The position numbers were made by a program, and so were the translations under genes. A DNA stretch of 64,000 nt from Cricetomys ansorgei (lineage: Eukaryota; Chordata; Mammalia; Rodentia; Nesomyidae): assembly GCA_026225945.1 (NCBI GenBank), contig JAMJFZ010001222.1, positions 510,501 to 574,500 on the forward strand, given 5' to 3'. Below the pieces are notes generated by a model. It did not search any database, was not told the origin of the DNA, and was given only the letters and a program-made list of their open reading frames with translations. Shown here piece by piece: positions 10,091 to 21,790 of the stretch. Within the stretch, counting starts at the first letter, position 1. Every line of letters begins with the position of its first letter.

Positions 10091-13000
10091 ATAGTAAAAA
10101 AATTAAGAACGATAAAATGGCAGTAGAAGAATTGAAGGGGTAAGGGAAAAGATTTGATTGCCGTATCTTTATATTATTTGAGGAAATTCGTTTTGTCATT
10201 GGTAAATTTATATCATTGGATAAATTGCGATAGGGAAATTTATATACCTAAAATAATGGGGTGCAACTCTGGTCACCCTTGGCTCCCCAGATCAGTGCAT
10301 GAGTTAGAAAGTAGAAAGCTGGGGAGTCGCTCTTTGTTAGGGGACAGTTTCTAGACAAGATCTAACATTCTACGGGAGGCACCACTCATGGCAACGACTT
10401 AGCAGCCAATGGGAGAGAAAGGAAAGAAAGATAAATAGTGCAGACTGAGCCACAGAAGAGAGGAGGCATTTCGCTGTTATTTTATTACAACAGCAACAAC
10501 AAAAAGCCAAAGCCTGAAATAGACAACAGGGCATCACTCAGTGATTCTCTGAGATCCTCAGAAGGCCAGACTCCCTCCCCACAGTAGATTCTAGTTTGTA
10601 AGGATCAGATCCTCATGAGTGGGAAGGCTCAGGTCAGCCAGGGAGCACTACAGTTTCATACAGAGAGCTGACCAGCCATGGTGAACCTTTGCAGTTTCTT
10701 ACAGGGTTGCAGAGCCCCAGGGACAGGGAAATTGATTTCCATTTTTGTGTGGTTCTATGGAGTAATAGTGTGGTAATCGAACCAGAGAGTCCTTAAGTTT
10801 CCTTCAATTTCTGAGCTTCTATGCTTATATAAGCCAAAGAGAAATGGAAACATTTGGATTCAAAACAGGTGTGTCTGTATAAGTGGGACTGCGCACAGAC
10901 GTGTGTGCACCTCTGTAGAAGTTGTATCCATACTGTGAGCTGTGGGCTGGCCGCCCACCAAGTAGCAGACTGAGTGTAATCTGGCCCTTCCATTTCCTAA
11001 GTCTTTTAATAAGAAGGAGCCTGGTCTCTCTCAAGAACTCCTCATTAAAGCATAAAACACTCTCCTGTAGTCTTGACACTGGGAAGGGGCCCTTATTCCA
11101 TGAAGTCTCCCACTATCTTATGGAAATCTCTCCCTCAGGAGGTCATCGAGCCCAGAGCTGCAGCTGTGTTTTAATAAGGGCTGGATAATTTTATGACCAA
11201 TAACATTTGTTGTTACACATGCTACAAGAAGGTTAATCAAATCTCAGCCTTCAGGGCATAATCCGGGTCCTCACCGGAATTTCCTTTCGGAATCTGTGCT
11301 TGGCCCGGGAGGCTCATGTACCCTCCTCATATGTGAACCGCTGACTACGATGCCACGATTCCAGGTTTGCACAGCAACCGTTTCTCACTGTCACTAGAAT
11401 ATTCCAGTACCCAAACCTTGGGCTACAGAACCCAGATCGCATCCCTCAGGAGACCAGCTTTCAGAGCGCCATGCTTCCAGGTCGTTTCTTTATTTTTCAT
11501 TTGAAGCTGGCAGTCAGGATGGCAATTCCCAGTCTATCTGTTTCATTTGCTGTGGGGAGCCAAAGTTAGGGCAACTTGTAGACCTGAGATACCAAATATT
11601 TTTTTCCAGCATTTCTCTGTTGCTTAGGAAACCTGTAAACTGGTTCAAACATCTCACTTGGGGAAACACTGAAGTGACATTTAACTCAGAAACAAACTGC
11701 CTTCGGTTTGCTAAAGAAAACAGCACCGCTGCCTGAAAGGGCAGCCGATCAAAACAGAGAGGGCAAAAGGGAGAGGAGAGAGAATTTGAAAGCTGGCGTT
11801 TAGATGTCTGCAGCACAGATTTTGAGATGGTCAATGTTTTTCGTTTGGCTTGGATTATGTGAGATCAGTCTATGACATTTCAGATGATTCTGTCATGAAG
11901 GGGTAAAGTCTCCTTGTCATTTGAAGGGCAAAGAAACCCCAAGATGATTTCTGGAGATACAATGATATTTAATGAAGCAAACAGGCTGCTGTAGGTAACC
12001 AGAAATAGTACTTGGTTACAGGCTCCAGAGGCTAGATCCCACTGAGCACCTCTCTAACTTAATCTGCTTTGGAATCCATTTCCCCGGGGACACTGAGATG
12101 TCCTTGCAGGGTCAGTCTGACCAAGGCCAGTCATCTTCATGATGGTCTACAGTCCCCCCTCTTTCCTCATGCTGGCTTCTTTGAATTCAATACAAAACTA
12201 AACATATCTGATTCCAATTGATGTGTGTTTGTATGTGTGTGTGTGTCACAGAGAGGGAGGGTAAAATAGAAATAGGTCTACTTCCCATATGATTATCTGG
12301 GCAGGAGGGGACTCAGGCTGACACTAGTTTTCCAGGCCTCCTGGGCTGATAGATATGAGCTAGGTATGTGGAGACCAAGGAAAAGAGGCAGAATTCTAGA
12401 TACTGAGCCTCTTTATCCCTTAAGGCCTTTCTGGACATTGGGTATCATTCTGGAAATAAATAGGATGTATGAATCACAGTAACTAAAACCCCTAAACTAA
12501 GCAACAAGGTTCTATTAAACTGTAGAATGTGTACCTAAACTCTAGGTATTAGTGCTAAGCCAGAGAGACTCAAAACAAAACAAAAACTCAAAGTGAACCC
12601 AAGTCATCAGATATATTGACCAGACTTTTCCAGGCAGCTCCAAACCAGGAGCACACGGGAAAGGAACGGATGAAGACTTTTCCCACCTGTTCTGATGCAG
12701 GGATGAGGGCTGGGAGTTGAAGCAGAGGTTTCCCATCGCTGTAAACATAATCTTGTGCTTTCCCCTAGTGGGTTTCTGCTAAGTTTGTGCCTGTTTATGT
12801 GTACAGACAAATATTTTAAAAGTGTCCCTTGCTCAGGAAGCTGACATCTGCCACTCTCATAAATTAAAAATGACAGACACCCCGAAGGGCGAAAGACTGG
12901 GAACTAATCAGCTCATTTTCCATCAAAAATAGAATGTGTGCAGGCTCCACTAGTAACCGAAGGGACAGCATTGTCTAATCTGTGTATTTAATGGTGATTT

Positions 13001-13750
13001 CAGGTGACCAAGGAAAATGCAGTCTCATTTTATTAACCCTGATACCTTCCCCAGCAAAACTGAACAGAAGCCTCCTGGCCCTGCCCTCCCTCCAACTACC
13101 CTCCCTTGACCCACCCTTCCTCCTCCCACCCTCCCTCCTCTGCCTCACCAGGCTGGGCTGTGATGGAGATTTGTGTTGAGAACTTCACGCTCTCAGATTC
13201 CTTAGCTTGTCTGTGTTCTTGTGGAGCAGACTCTTTCTGTCCGTACCAGTGTGTGTGGGGAAGACGAGCACCAAGCATCTGAAGGGAAGCCAGGCTCTCC
13301 AGTCTCTCCGCTCGACTCCTCTTGCGGTGTCTCTGACTTTCTCTGTCACTTTGCTCCATGTTTTCCCAGTGTGGGCAGACCCCACGCATTGACTGTGCCA
13401 CCCCAGTGCCCATCATGGCCTCTCCATCCCCACTCGACTGATCTTACAGCTCAGTTCTCCTTATCTCAGTTGTCTTGGCATATTCTGGTTCATGCTCCTG
13501 AGGGAGGAAACCTGAGTAGGCCAGTTCATCACTTTGCCACATGATGTATCATGGATTATTGGACACCTCACCTAGGGGCTGCTCTTGGGTCACGTGTCTA
13601 ACATTGTTCTAGTATGCTCAGGCCAGGTTATGTGCAACAGAATGGCTACACAATGTCTTGGAAAGGGGTGTGGTGGGCAGACACATTGATTGATATCCAC
13701 TGCCTGGTATTCATTGTACATGAGTCTAACACTGTGGCAGGCATCAAAAA
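10091..13750. other. Long SINE-free stretch, no gene seen
   Basis: About 3.7 kb with no B1, B2, B3, B4 or L1 copy that I can recognise, only a short (GT)n at about 12220-12247 and a C-rich tract at 13080-13150. Moderately CpG-holding at 11265-11320. The open frames at 13096-13544 on both strands overlap and arise from the C-rich tract. Confidence 0.5.
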
Positions 13751-13876
13751 TGATCAAAAGCTCCGAGTCTTTCCTGGTTCAGAAGGACTCCCTTTCTCCT
13801 ATACGACATAAATAGGAAATGTCTGAGAAAGCTAGTCAATCCTTCTGAGTCAGGAAAGACTCGGAGCTTTTGATCA
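13751..13876. repeat. Long inverted repeat, 37-bp arms, 52-nt loop
   Basis: The left arm 13751-13787 starts TGATCAAAAGCTCCGAGTCT. The right arm 13840-13876 is its reverse complement at 35 of 37 positions. Both exceptions become G-U pairs if the + strand is transcribed, so the RNA stem would pair along all 37 positions. Inside the loop, TTTCTC at 13793-13798 can pair with GAGAAA at 13825-13830, extending the hairpin. It could be a miniature inverted-repeat transposon, a hairpin RNA precursor, or a local inverted duplication. I cannot assign it to a known family. Confidence 0.85.
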
Positions 13877-14849
13877 CCCAGAATTTCAAATGTGCCAGTA
13901 CTATTTGTCATGTGCTATCATTAATAGGCAGAATTAAATAGCAAGTGGCATTTCCAGTTATTTGCTTTATTACATTGTCTGTGTGTTTCAACCCATTTTT
14001 AAAAAGCAGCCACAAAAAAAAACCACACACACACACACAACAAAGAAACATAAATCTGGACAATGATTGTGCTGAACAATGGAAGTGTGGTAAAATCGCC
14101 TGTGGAGTCCTTATAAAACACAATCAAGTAAATATGTATTTTAATGTTTCTAGCAATTCCACAAACTAAAACCATATTGAAAACGAACAACTGACTCAAG
14201 TAAGCCCAAGCATGCCTCAGGCAACTCTAAGCTTCCCACCAGTTTGGGGTTAACTTCCATCACTCCTAACATTTGTGAGAGGATATGGCTCTAAACAACA
14301 TCGAGATGAAATCACAAGTTCTACACACAGAATAAATTAGGTTAGGAGCTGTGCAGGCTGAGCGCTGGCGAGCCGGCTGTTCCCTCACATTGGCTGCCAC
14401 GGCCCTGGCTGTCCTTGGATGAGGAGAGCCCGGTAGGGGTCTGGGGACACTGCTGGGCGTTCCTCCAGGTACCCTCTGCCCTTTTCCTTTTGTATTTCAA
14501 CCTGTCAGTGACCTGTGAAGAATCCTTGGTTATAATTCATGTCTTTGCCTTCAGTTGGATACCCTGGCTACTGCCTAGTGTCTTCATTTGTGAAAGAGGC
14601 GAGCCATTCCCAGCAGGCCAGAAACCTTCATGTGCTGACCTCTAGAAAATGGTCTCCATTTAATAAAAATCTTTAGGCCCTTCCACTTTCCCCCTAACAT
14701 ATTTAAGAGAAAAGAAAGGAAGATCCACGATTTTAAGTGAAACAGGTCTTTAAAAATCACCCTGCTTACCTAGAGACTAGTGTTTTAAAAGAGTTATTTT
14801 CAAAAGCCACGGCGAGAACAGACGGGTGTAAAAAGGCCAGACAAGCCAT
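13877..14849. other. Unique non-coding DNA, no gene seen
   Basis: Contains an A-rich plus (CA)n tract at about 14015-14042 and nothing else recognisable. Confidence 0.55.
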
Positions 14850-15080
14850 CTTCTGGCCGCGTGTGTCCCAATCAGAGGGACTTTTGGGACGTGAAAGCGG
14901 CACCCGTGGCTGCGACCACAGATGCGTCCTAGCGCCACAGTGGGCACGACCGTGGGCCGAAGACCTCAGGACGGGAGGGCAAGGACAACAATGTCATTAC
15001 TGTCCCCTACAAGTAAATCTGAGAATTGCCACGTAAATTTCAAACATTTCAACAACGGGAGACTGGCTGCGCATGCTCAC
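14850..15080. promoter_or_regulatory. CpG-clustered block, possible regulatory element
   Basis: CpG dinucleotides are frequent between about 14858 and 14975 (GCGTG, GGACGTG, AGCGGC, GCGACC, GCGTCC, GCGCC, CACGACCG, GCCGAAG, GACGGG) and again near 15055-15075. The flanks are CpG-poor. No promoter motif or exon is recognised. Confidence 0.25.
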
Positions 15081-17499
15081 CTTGCCCGGCTGCCTCTTTG
15101 TTGTCAAGTATGAAGCAGGGCACTTAACTTTTCCTTGCTTTGATTTTTTTTTTTTTTTTAGTTTTGTTTTTTGGCGAGCGTTACATCTTATAAGTCAGAC
15201 TCTAGCTTCTCCTGTCCGTATTTTTTGCTGCACAGAAGGTTTCCCAATTTGCAAGTGTTTGCAGCACGGCTGGGCCCGGAGCTAAAACACAATGCGTATG
15301 GAGTGCAGTATGCATTCACTCCACCAGGTTCTTCCCACCATATGGGCTGTGCAATGTGCTTTTCACTTGAGACACCACTGCCAAAGTTGCCGGGAGCCCA
15401 GAGTAAGTGGGGGAGAGAGGATGCAGCCCTGGGCCTCGCCACACCAGGACAGCCTGGCGTTGAGCAGCTGCCTGCATGCTCATCTTCCTCTTTGGACTTG
15501 TGTCTGTTTTCCACTCGTACTCAGTCCTTGGCCGGCTATGCCAGCCACTGTTAAGGCAGATATGGAATCCCAGTTGAACTTCCAGGAAGAGAGCAGATGA
15601 AGTAATTAGTACTTATGCTAATGAGGATAGCAAGACTGGTAAAAATCTCATCAGTTACAGAGGGGACAGGACAGGACAGAAAGCCAGTTGATGTGTCTTT
15701 TCTTCTTCTTATTTATTGTCTTTTATTTCCCATAAGACACAGTGCACCGAACATTTTTATAGGAAAGCAATACCGATCTGATCTTCGTGGGGAAGCCTCT
15801 CAGCTGATCGCTCATCATGCTAAGTATGCTTTCATGGCCAGGAGAGTGAGGAGTGTCCAGTTAGACTTGTATGATAGTGCTGCATATCCTTCTAACGAGT
15901 AGCCTAAATAGATCAGTCTAGAAAATTCTGCCTTAGTGTTGGCTGCCTAAAGAGTCATAACCTTTTTGACTTTATTGGAAAGTTAATGTTCATTTGCATT
16001 TTTTCCACTTTTTTTTAACTCAGCCACCAGCATAGGACAGAGGGCTCTCCAACCAAAGGCCAGGCAGCAGGTGTTAACTGTGATGAAGAGCCATATCAAC
16101 GTAATAACTGAGCTACTATAGTGGATCCACTGTGGATGGGTCCGTGTCTCCACTTGGTTCACTGACTGACAAGTTTTGTACAGGCTTTCTCCCTTAGCTT
16201 CTTAACTCCTACCTTCTGGTCAATAGAGGGGGATGCTTGGATTTGTGTTTTTCATGAATCCTAAAGGAGTTACCACTGTTGACTATATGCATGATCTAGA
16301 ACACTCCCTGAGCTATAGGTGTGCTGCCACATTATTGATAAGTAGGTCTGGGAAATTCCCTTGCTTGATGAGCAGGGGATTGGCGGGCTTTGGGGGTTTC
16401 AGCCCTGTATATTATCACTTATATCATCATCATTATTGTTATTATTATTAATCTAGTGGAAGGTCATGATCACTTCAGAGGAAAGAGGAGACCAGGGCAG
16501 ATACTGCCCTGTTCATGTGGAAACCTAGCTGGGCAGAGACCTGGTTGTGGTAATGGGTACTCTGCAAGATATGAAAGTGACATACTCACTTTAGAGGGGT
16601 GAAAAGAGCGGTGGCCTGGCTTTGTTTTTCCTCTGCCAGACAGGGCTACTTGTTACCCACACCCAGGTGAGCGAACAGTTACAACCTCAGGCAATGTTGG
16701 GGAGCTGATGGAGGCCAGGAAACGGAACTGAGCATGTGTGGTACCTGGTTGGCATCTCTGTTCTAAAGCATCACTCAAAGGGAAATGCCTTGAATGAATG
16801 GAATTTACTGTGGAGTAGGAGGGGCTCCTTGAGGTCTTTGACTGCATCGCTAGCCAAGGAAAAGGCCTATCCGAGTCTCCCTGTGTTGCACATGACACAG
16901 CGAACTTTTGCAAGAGTGCTGACAGCCACACTGGAGTTCAATTCTCATTCATTTGGTAATTGGTTATTTTAACACAAACTGTGGCTGAGGAACATGATTA
17001 CACACCTGTCAGCCATCTGATGGGAAAGAGAGCGTTCTGCGAGCAGAGGGACAGGTCACATTTCTACCCTGGTCTCTGTGGAGTCTTCTCCATCAAAGTT
17101 GTCATTTCTCATTTCTGTGGAAACATGGCTGGCATGACGGCCACGGCTCGCCTCTGTCATCCAGCGGAAGCACTGCCACAGACGCTAATCTGAACTACGG
17201 CAGTTTCATTTTGATGATATCTTTCCGGACATTAGATCCTAACACCGGGAGGGGGGGTGAGACATTAAGAAACAATTGAGCGTGAGCTCTGAGCGGCGCC
17301 TGTGCAGCGGCTCCTGCAGCGAGGTGGAGTGGGGAGAGTGAAGTCCGGATGTTTTCTACGGGAAGATGCGTTTACTTTCAGTTGGAACCAACCCGTGAAA
17401 TAAAAGGAAGCTTTGCAGGTCGCTCTGATGGAGAGACTAGTCTCTCACTCATGATGACGTGCACTGAGGTGGAATGAAGAAAAAACAATGTGCTGGAAG
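15081..17499. other. Unique non-coding DNA, no gene seen
   Basis: A T-rich run lies at 15146-15170 and an (ATT)n tract at about 16425-16452. Overlapping frames at 15171-15600 on both strands have no recognisable domain. No SINE recognised. Confidence 0.5.
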
Positions 17500-17514
17500 T
17501 GTATTAAAGTATCG

Positions 17515-17630
17515 AAATTAATATTTAATATCAGTGGATGATAAATAAATACGTTGATATTGAACACTTAAATAATATTAAATACAATTTAAAATATTTA
17601 TTATTAAAATAAATAAATAAATAGTGAACC
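17515..17630. repeat. AT-rich low-complexity tract
   Basis: TAAATA, AATATT and TTTAATAT units dominate, ending in (AAAT)n at 17607-17623 directly before the B3 SINE. Confidence 0.75.
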
Positions 17631-17632
17631 CA

Positions 17633-17790
17633 GGGGCTGTCGAGAAGGCTCAGTGGGTAAAGGAGCTTGCTGCCAAGCCCAACAAATGTGTTTGATTCCA
17701 GAAACCCACATGGTAGGAGGAGAGAACCAACTCCTACAAGTTATCCTCTGACCACAGTACCAGTCTCCATAAGTAAATGTATAACAACAA
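17633..17790 (+). repeat. B3/B2-family SINE
   Basis: Box A region GGGCTGTCGAGAAGGCTCAG, then AAGGAGCTTGCTGCCAAGCC, box B region 'TTTGATTCCAGAAACCCACATGG' and 'ATCCTCTGACC' in sense order. These are the landmarks of tRNA-derived rodent B3. Confidence 0.8.
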
Positions 17791-18350
17791 TATTTCTAAG
17801 AACTCCAGATGCCAACAATTTTGAGTTGAGTTCTAAACTGAATAAAGACTTACTAGAGGTCATGGAAGTTAGTCCTTGTCTTTCAGTTTCAACAAAGGTA
17901 CTGCTAATTTATACACGTTCTATAAAATGACAAACCAAATGTCAGGTTGTTTGGACGTCCTCCTTTGTTTTTGTCATTCCTGGGTGTCGTTGGTGAGACC
18001 AGCCAGCTCAGAAAAGGCTCATAGATCGCAGTGTGTGCACCCTCACATACATACAGGGTATGTCTGCTGAGCGCAGAAAGATAGGGACTCACTCAGTTAC
18101 CGAGGTAGGAACAAGCTTACACAGGCTGATGTTAGTACATAGGAGACAGAACAAAGAGAGAAGACGGGAACGGTAATCACAAAGATGATTATCAAGATCT
18201 TGCTGAGTTCTTTGGCAGAAGTGTGAAGGATGTGGAACTTGACCAGACAGCAAAACCCAAGACCCCTGGGCTGCTCGCACGGGTCTGTCTGGCGGGTAGG
18301 GGTGTTGTTTTTGGTGGAGATGACGTACAAGAATCACCTAAGAAGAGGTA
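17791..18350. other. Unique DNA between two B3 SINEs, no gene seen
   Basis: No repeat or coding frame recognised. The short minus-strand frames at 18089-18383 overlap each other in different phases and have no domain. Confidence 0.5.
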
Positions 18351-18575
18351 GGGCCATGGAGACGGCTCAGTGGGTGCAGGCACTTGCCACCAAGCTGATG
18401 CCTAGGACCCGTGTAGTGTGAGGAGAGATGACCCCTCCGAGCTGTCCTCTGACTTTTGCAATGCAAGACGTGGCACGTGTGCCCATATGCACATACAGGC
18501 CTAAACACACATACACATGCATGCACGCACGTACACGCGTGTGTGCACACGACATGCACAAACAGGTAAAACCAG
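18351..18575 (+). repeat. B3-family SINE with CA-rich tail
   Basis: GGGCCATGGAGACGGCTCAG at the start, CAGGCACTTGCCACCAAGC, 'GAGCTGTCCTCTGAC' and a long ACACATGCATGCACGCAC-type tail. Sense orientation. Same family as the copy 600 bp upstream. Confidence 0.75.
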
Positions 18576-19216
18576 TTTTTTGTAAAAGCCAGTTGAAATG
18601 AAATGAGCAGAGGGAGGGAAGGGAAGAAGACAGAAGGATGCCCGTGTAGGAACAAAGCGGACAACCAGATGGCAGGAGGGCTGCAGGTACCCTGTCCACT
18701 GCAGCCACACTGTGTGGCTGGCTAGAGCCCCATCAGTGTCTGTGTGTTCATGTGTCCGGATGTCCTTAGCTCTTCACAGCAGCTCCTGATGGGCGTCTGC
18801 CTGTGCATGGTAGTCATACTCTCTCAGCTGCTGAAATTACAATCGCTGTAGGGAAAGACTTCGAACTCCTGTTACTTTCCGCCAGTTATCTTTTCCTCTC
18901 TAGGAAAAAAAAGATGGATTTGGACTTGTGACGTTTAAGCCACTGTCACCCATCAAGTTCTTACTCTGGGCATGTGAAGGGTGAGGAATTGTCTCAGTCT
19001 TTTAACAGATCTCTGAAACAGGTGTTATTCTCCCATTTCACTGGTGTTTAGGTTCCCGCCCCCACCCTTCCAGTGCTGACATCAAATAAGCGTCTTTCCC
19101 ATTCCGTGCAATGTCCCAGGCAAGTTGCTTTTTCTTGATGCTTACAGAATCTCTTACCTGGAGCAATTTCCAGGAGGGAGCTCCTGTTTTGACTCAGGGT
19201 TTGAGGAGGTGCAGTC
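18576..19216. other. Unique non-coding DNA, no gene seen
   Basis: A faint MIR-like antisense trace (CTCCCATTTCACTGG) lies near 19020-19060. No coding evidence. Confidence 0.45.
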
Positions 19217-19435
19217 CCTCATGGTGGGAAGGCATGAGAGGAGACAGCTCAAAGGTGGTGGGTTACATCTCAGAGGAGCAAGAAGCAGAGAGTGGGGGTG
19301 GGCACTGAGCTGGCTTTCTCCTTTTCCCCTTGTTATTCAGCCTGGGGCCCCAGCCCTTGCAAGGGCATACCCACATTCAGGGGGTATCTCCCTACCTCCA
19401 GTGCTGCCTTACCCAGCCTGAGATAATTCTTGGTC
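19217..19435 (+). repeat. Medium-reiterated rodent repeat fragment
   Basis: The order TCATGGTGGGAAGGCATGAG, GTTACATCTCAGAGGAGCAA-GAAGCAGAGAG, GAGCTGGCTTTCTCCTTTT, CAGCCTGGGGCCCCAGCCC, CCCACATTCAGGGGGTATCTCCC matches a common rodent interspersed repeat that I recognise but cannot name with certainty. A non-autonomous DNA transposon of URR1 type is my best guess. Confidence 0.55.
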
Positions 19436-20799
19436 CAGTTAAAAGTTGATAATAAAGAATGAGCATCAGAGTGACCCAGGGAATGTTTGCCCCTGAGGAA
19501 TTTGCTCTCAATTTTTCTTGCTCCAAACTTGATCATAATTCTGCTTAGGAGCATATCTTTGATCCTTGGCCTTTTGTAGGTTGCTTTAATATACCTTTAG
19601 AGAATTATGATAATTTTAAAATCCAAGTTTTAAACAAGGTAGATTTGCACTTTAAATTGTGTGTGGATAAACCTCGGCAAGGGATCTCTTGCTTTACTGT
19701 CGTCATTGGACTTAAAAAGCTGACATGTGTTGAATGTGTGCACCAACTGCAGTCCATTTCAGGTGCTTAATTATCAAGTTACCCGCACTGCTGGCCTCAC
19801 GGTCAGTGCTCAGGAGAGATGCACAGAGTGAGTGACTGGGAGCAGTGAGAGGAAACAGTTGTGTGAGCACCCTCACCCATGCTGTCTGGTCGCACCCAGC
19901 GGATGTGTAAATATAGTGCAGGGCTGTAGCTTATAGGGCCAAAGCATTCTATGATTCAAAGACACGGCATGGACTTAGGGCATGAAAATGAATTGTATAG
20001 GACACCTGCCTGCGTGTAAATTCTACTTGCTTTTTGCTTTTGTTAATGAGGGAAAGCGAATATTAGTAACAATTTTATCAAGTAGTAATCTTTAGTCCGA
20101 TTTTGCTATTTTCCAAATCAAATCATAGCAGGTTTTTTTGGTTTTTTTTTTTGTTTTCACAATTAGGAAGAGGTTTACATTCCAGAGTCTGCTGTCCTCA
20201 AAAACATGCCTTAATCTCTCTCGAGAGAACAGGCTTGCACGCTTACCTTTGATTGTAATCATCCTTTTGTGGGATGTGCAGATGAAACTGAAAGAGATTG
20301 CAGAGCAGGCCCCTGGCCTGCTTCAGCTGTCAGTCAGCTTCAGGTGTCCCCTGTCCAGCTCTACGAAGGGTTTCTTGTACTAGCACCACATCTAGAGTCC
20401 CCGCTCTCTCCCCATCCCATCTGTGTCCCAGTCCTCAGGTGCAGAGCGCCCAGAGAACATCCCTTTCCATCCTGGAGGCAAAAGTGTGGGTCTGCTCTGC
20501 CTTCTGTGTCCTGTGACCGGCGTTCTTCTAGCCTTGCACATAGACACTCAGATCTTGATGCTGGCTTCCCTGCCGGTCCTCTGTCTGAGCTGTGCTGGGC
20601 ATCAGAGCTTTACCATGAAGAGAAAAGACCAGTGGCAAGATTCTCCCCTCCCACAAGGACCCATGGGGACATGAGTCGTGATCTATGACCTTCTTTTAGT
20701 AATATCTACAGATTCTGTTGCTCACTGTCACCAGACATCCTCTGCTGACTTACCTGTCTGGTGTCAGGAGCCTGTGCCTAGCAACCCAACGCAGCTCAG
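19436..20799. other. Unique non-coding DNA, no gene seen
   Basis: T-rich run at 20131-20153. Overlapping open frames at 20269-20688 have no known domain. No SINE recognised. Confidence 0.5.
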
Positions 20800-20970
20800 A
20801 ATCCAGCTATGCCTTCTGAAGCACTTGAGCCTTGGAGAAGTCACTTTAGCTTCCTCACGGGGAACATGGAGGTGGTGGGGTCACAGAGACCATGTGAAGG
20901 TTTGGGAAGCTCGAATGAGCTGAAGTCTGCGAGGGGCTCAGCATGGTGCTCGACACAGAAGAATAGTGAA
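20800..20970 (+). repeat. MIR SINE
   Basis: Sense MIR landmarks: AATCCAGCTATGCC, CCTTGGAGAAGTCACTTTAGC, TTCCTCA, a GAATGAGCTGAAG part and 'GGGGCTCAGCATGGTGCTCG'. An old mammal-wide tRNA-derived SINE. Confidence 0.65.
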
Positions 20971-21559
20971 ATATGATCATCGTTGGCAAAGCAACTACTA
21001 TATCAAGGTTTCGTCCTTTGTGTCTGGTCACTGAGGTGGAGGGGGGGCTCCCCAGTCTCGGGAGCCTCCTTCTGGTGCATAGCACCTGACGGGATTGTGG
21101 GGAGTTAAGATCCTAGGGTCTTGAGATCTGCAATAATTTTGAGTCAATAGAGAAGGGCTGGCTGTTCACTGGGTGGAAGCACAGTGTCGTTCTCAATTCT
21201 CAAGCAGGGCTGTGGAAACCCAGGCAGTGTTTTACCTTTCTTCACTTGGGTTTTGATCACAAAATGTATCTCCTTGAAATAAAATTAATAACAATAATAT
21301 TTAAAAAAGGAGCAAGACATGCTTAAAATTGCCATTTGAAAATAGACTCGGCTTTATGCTCAACTGTGGGCTTCAGTGGGGCCATCTGTAAGCCCCAGTC
21401 AAATTCCGTGTAAATGATTCTCCCCTACTTAAACATGCCACAGTACCAACTTTTATTACCTCCATTCATCATCTGCAGAGTGGCTGGGACTTAAGATGAA
21501 GGCTCCAGAGAGTATCATTTGAACAGAGGCCGTTATTTATGATGCCTCCTGCCACCATC
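20971..21559. other. Unique non-coding DNA, no gene seen
   Basis: AT-rich patch at 21275-21310. Nothing else recognised. Confidence 0.5.
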
Positions 21560-21790
21560 TTTACAGTCAGCTCCTCTGAGGGGCTGATTGGCCCTGCGTA
21601 CCGAGATGGTAATTTAGGCGGTTTTTCTTCCTTAAGTCTGGTGACACCTCCGTTAACAGGTCAAGTGGCACATGGATCGTAATTGAAACTGTCAGGAAGA
21701 CAAGCATGTTCGGGATGACATTCGGACTTCGTGCTCTGCAGGACCCGGGGGGCAGGGCCAGTGGACGTGTCATCCCGTCGCTCCCATTCT
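21560..21790. promoter_or_regulatory. CpG-holding block, possible conserved element
   Basis: CpGs recur (GCGTACCGAG, GGCGG, CCGTTAAC, ATCGTAATTG, TTCGGG, TTCGGAC, TTCGTG, CCCGG, GACGTG, CCCGTCGC, TGCGG) in sequence of ordinary GC content. A TAATTG homeodomain core lies near 21681. No exon is recognised. Confidence 0.25.
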
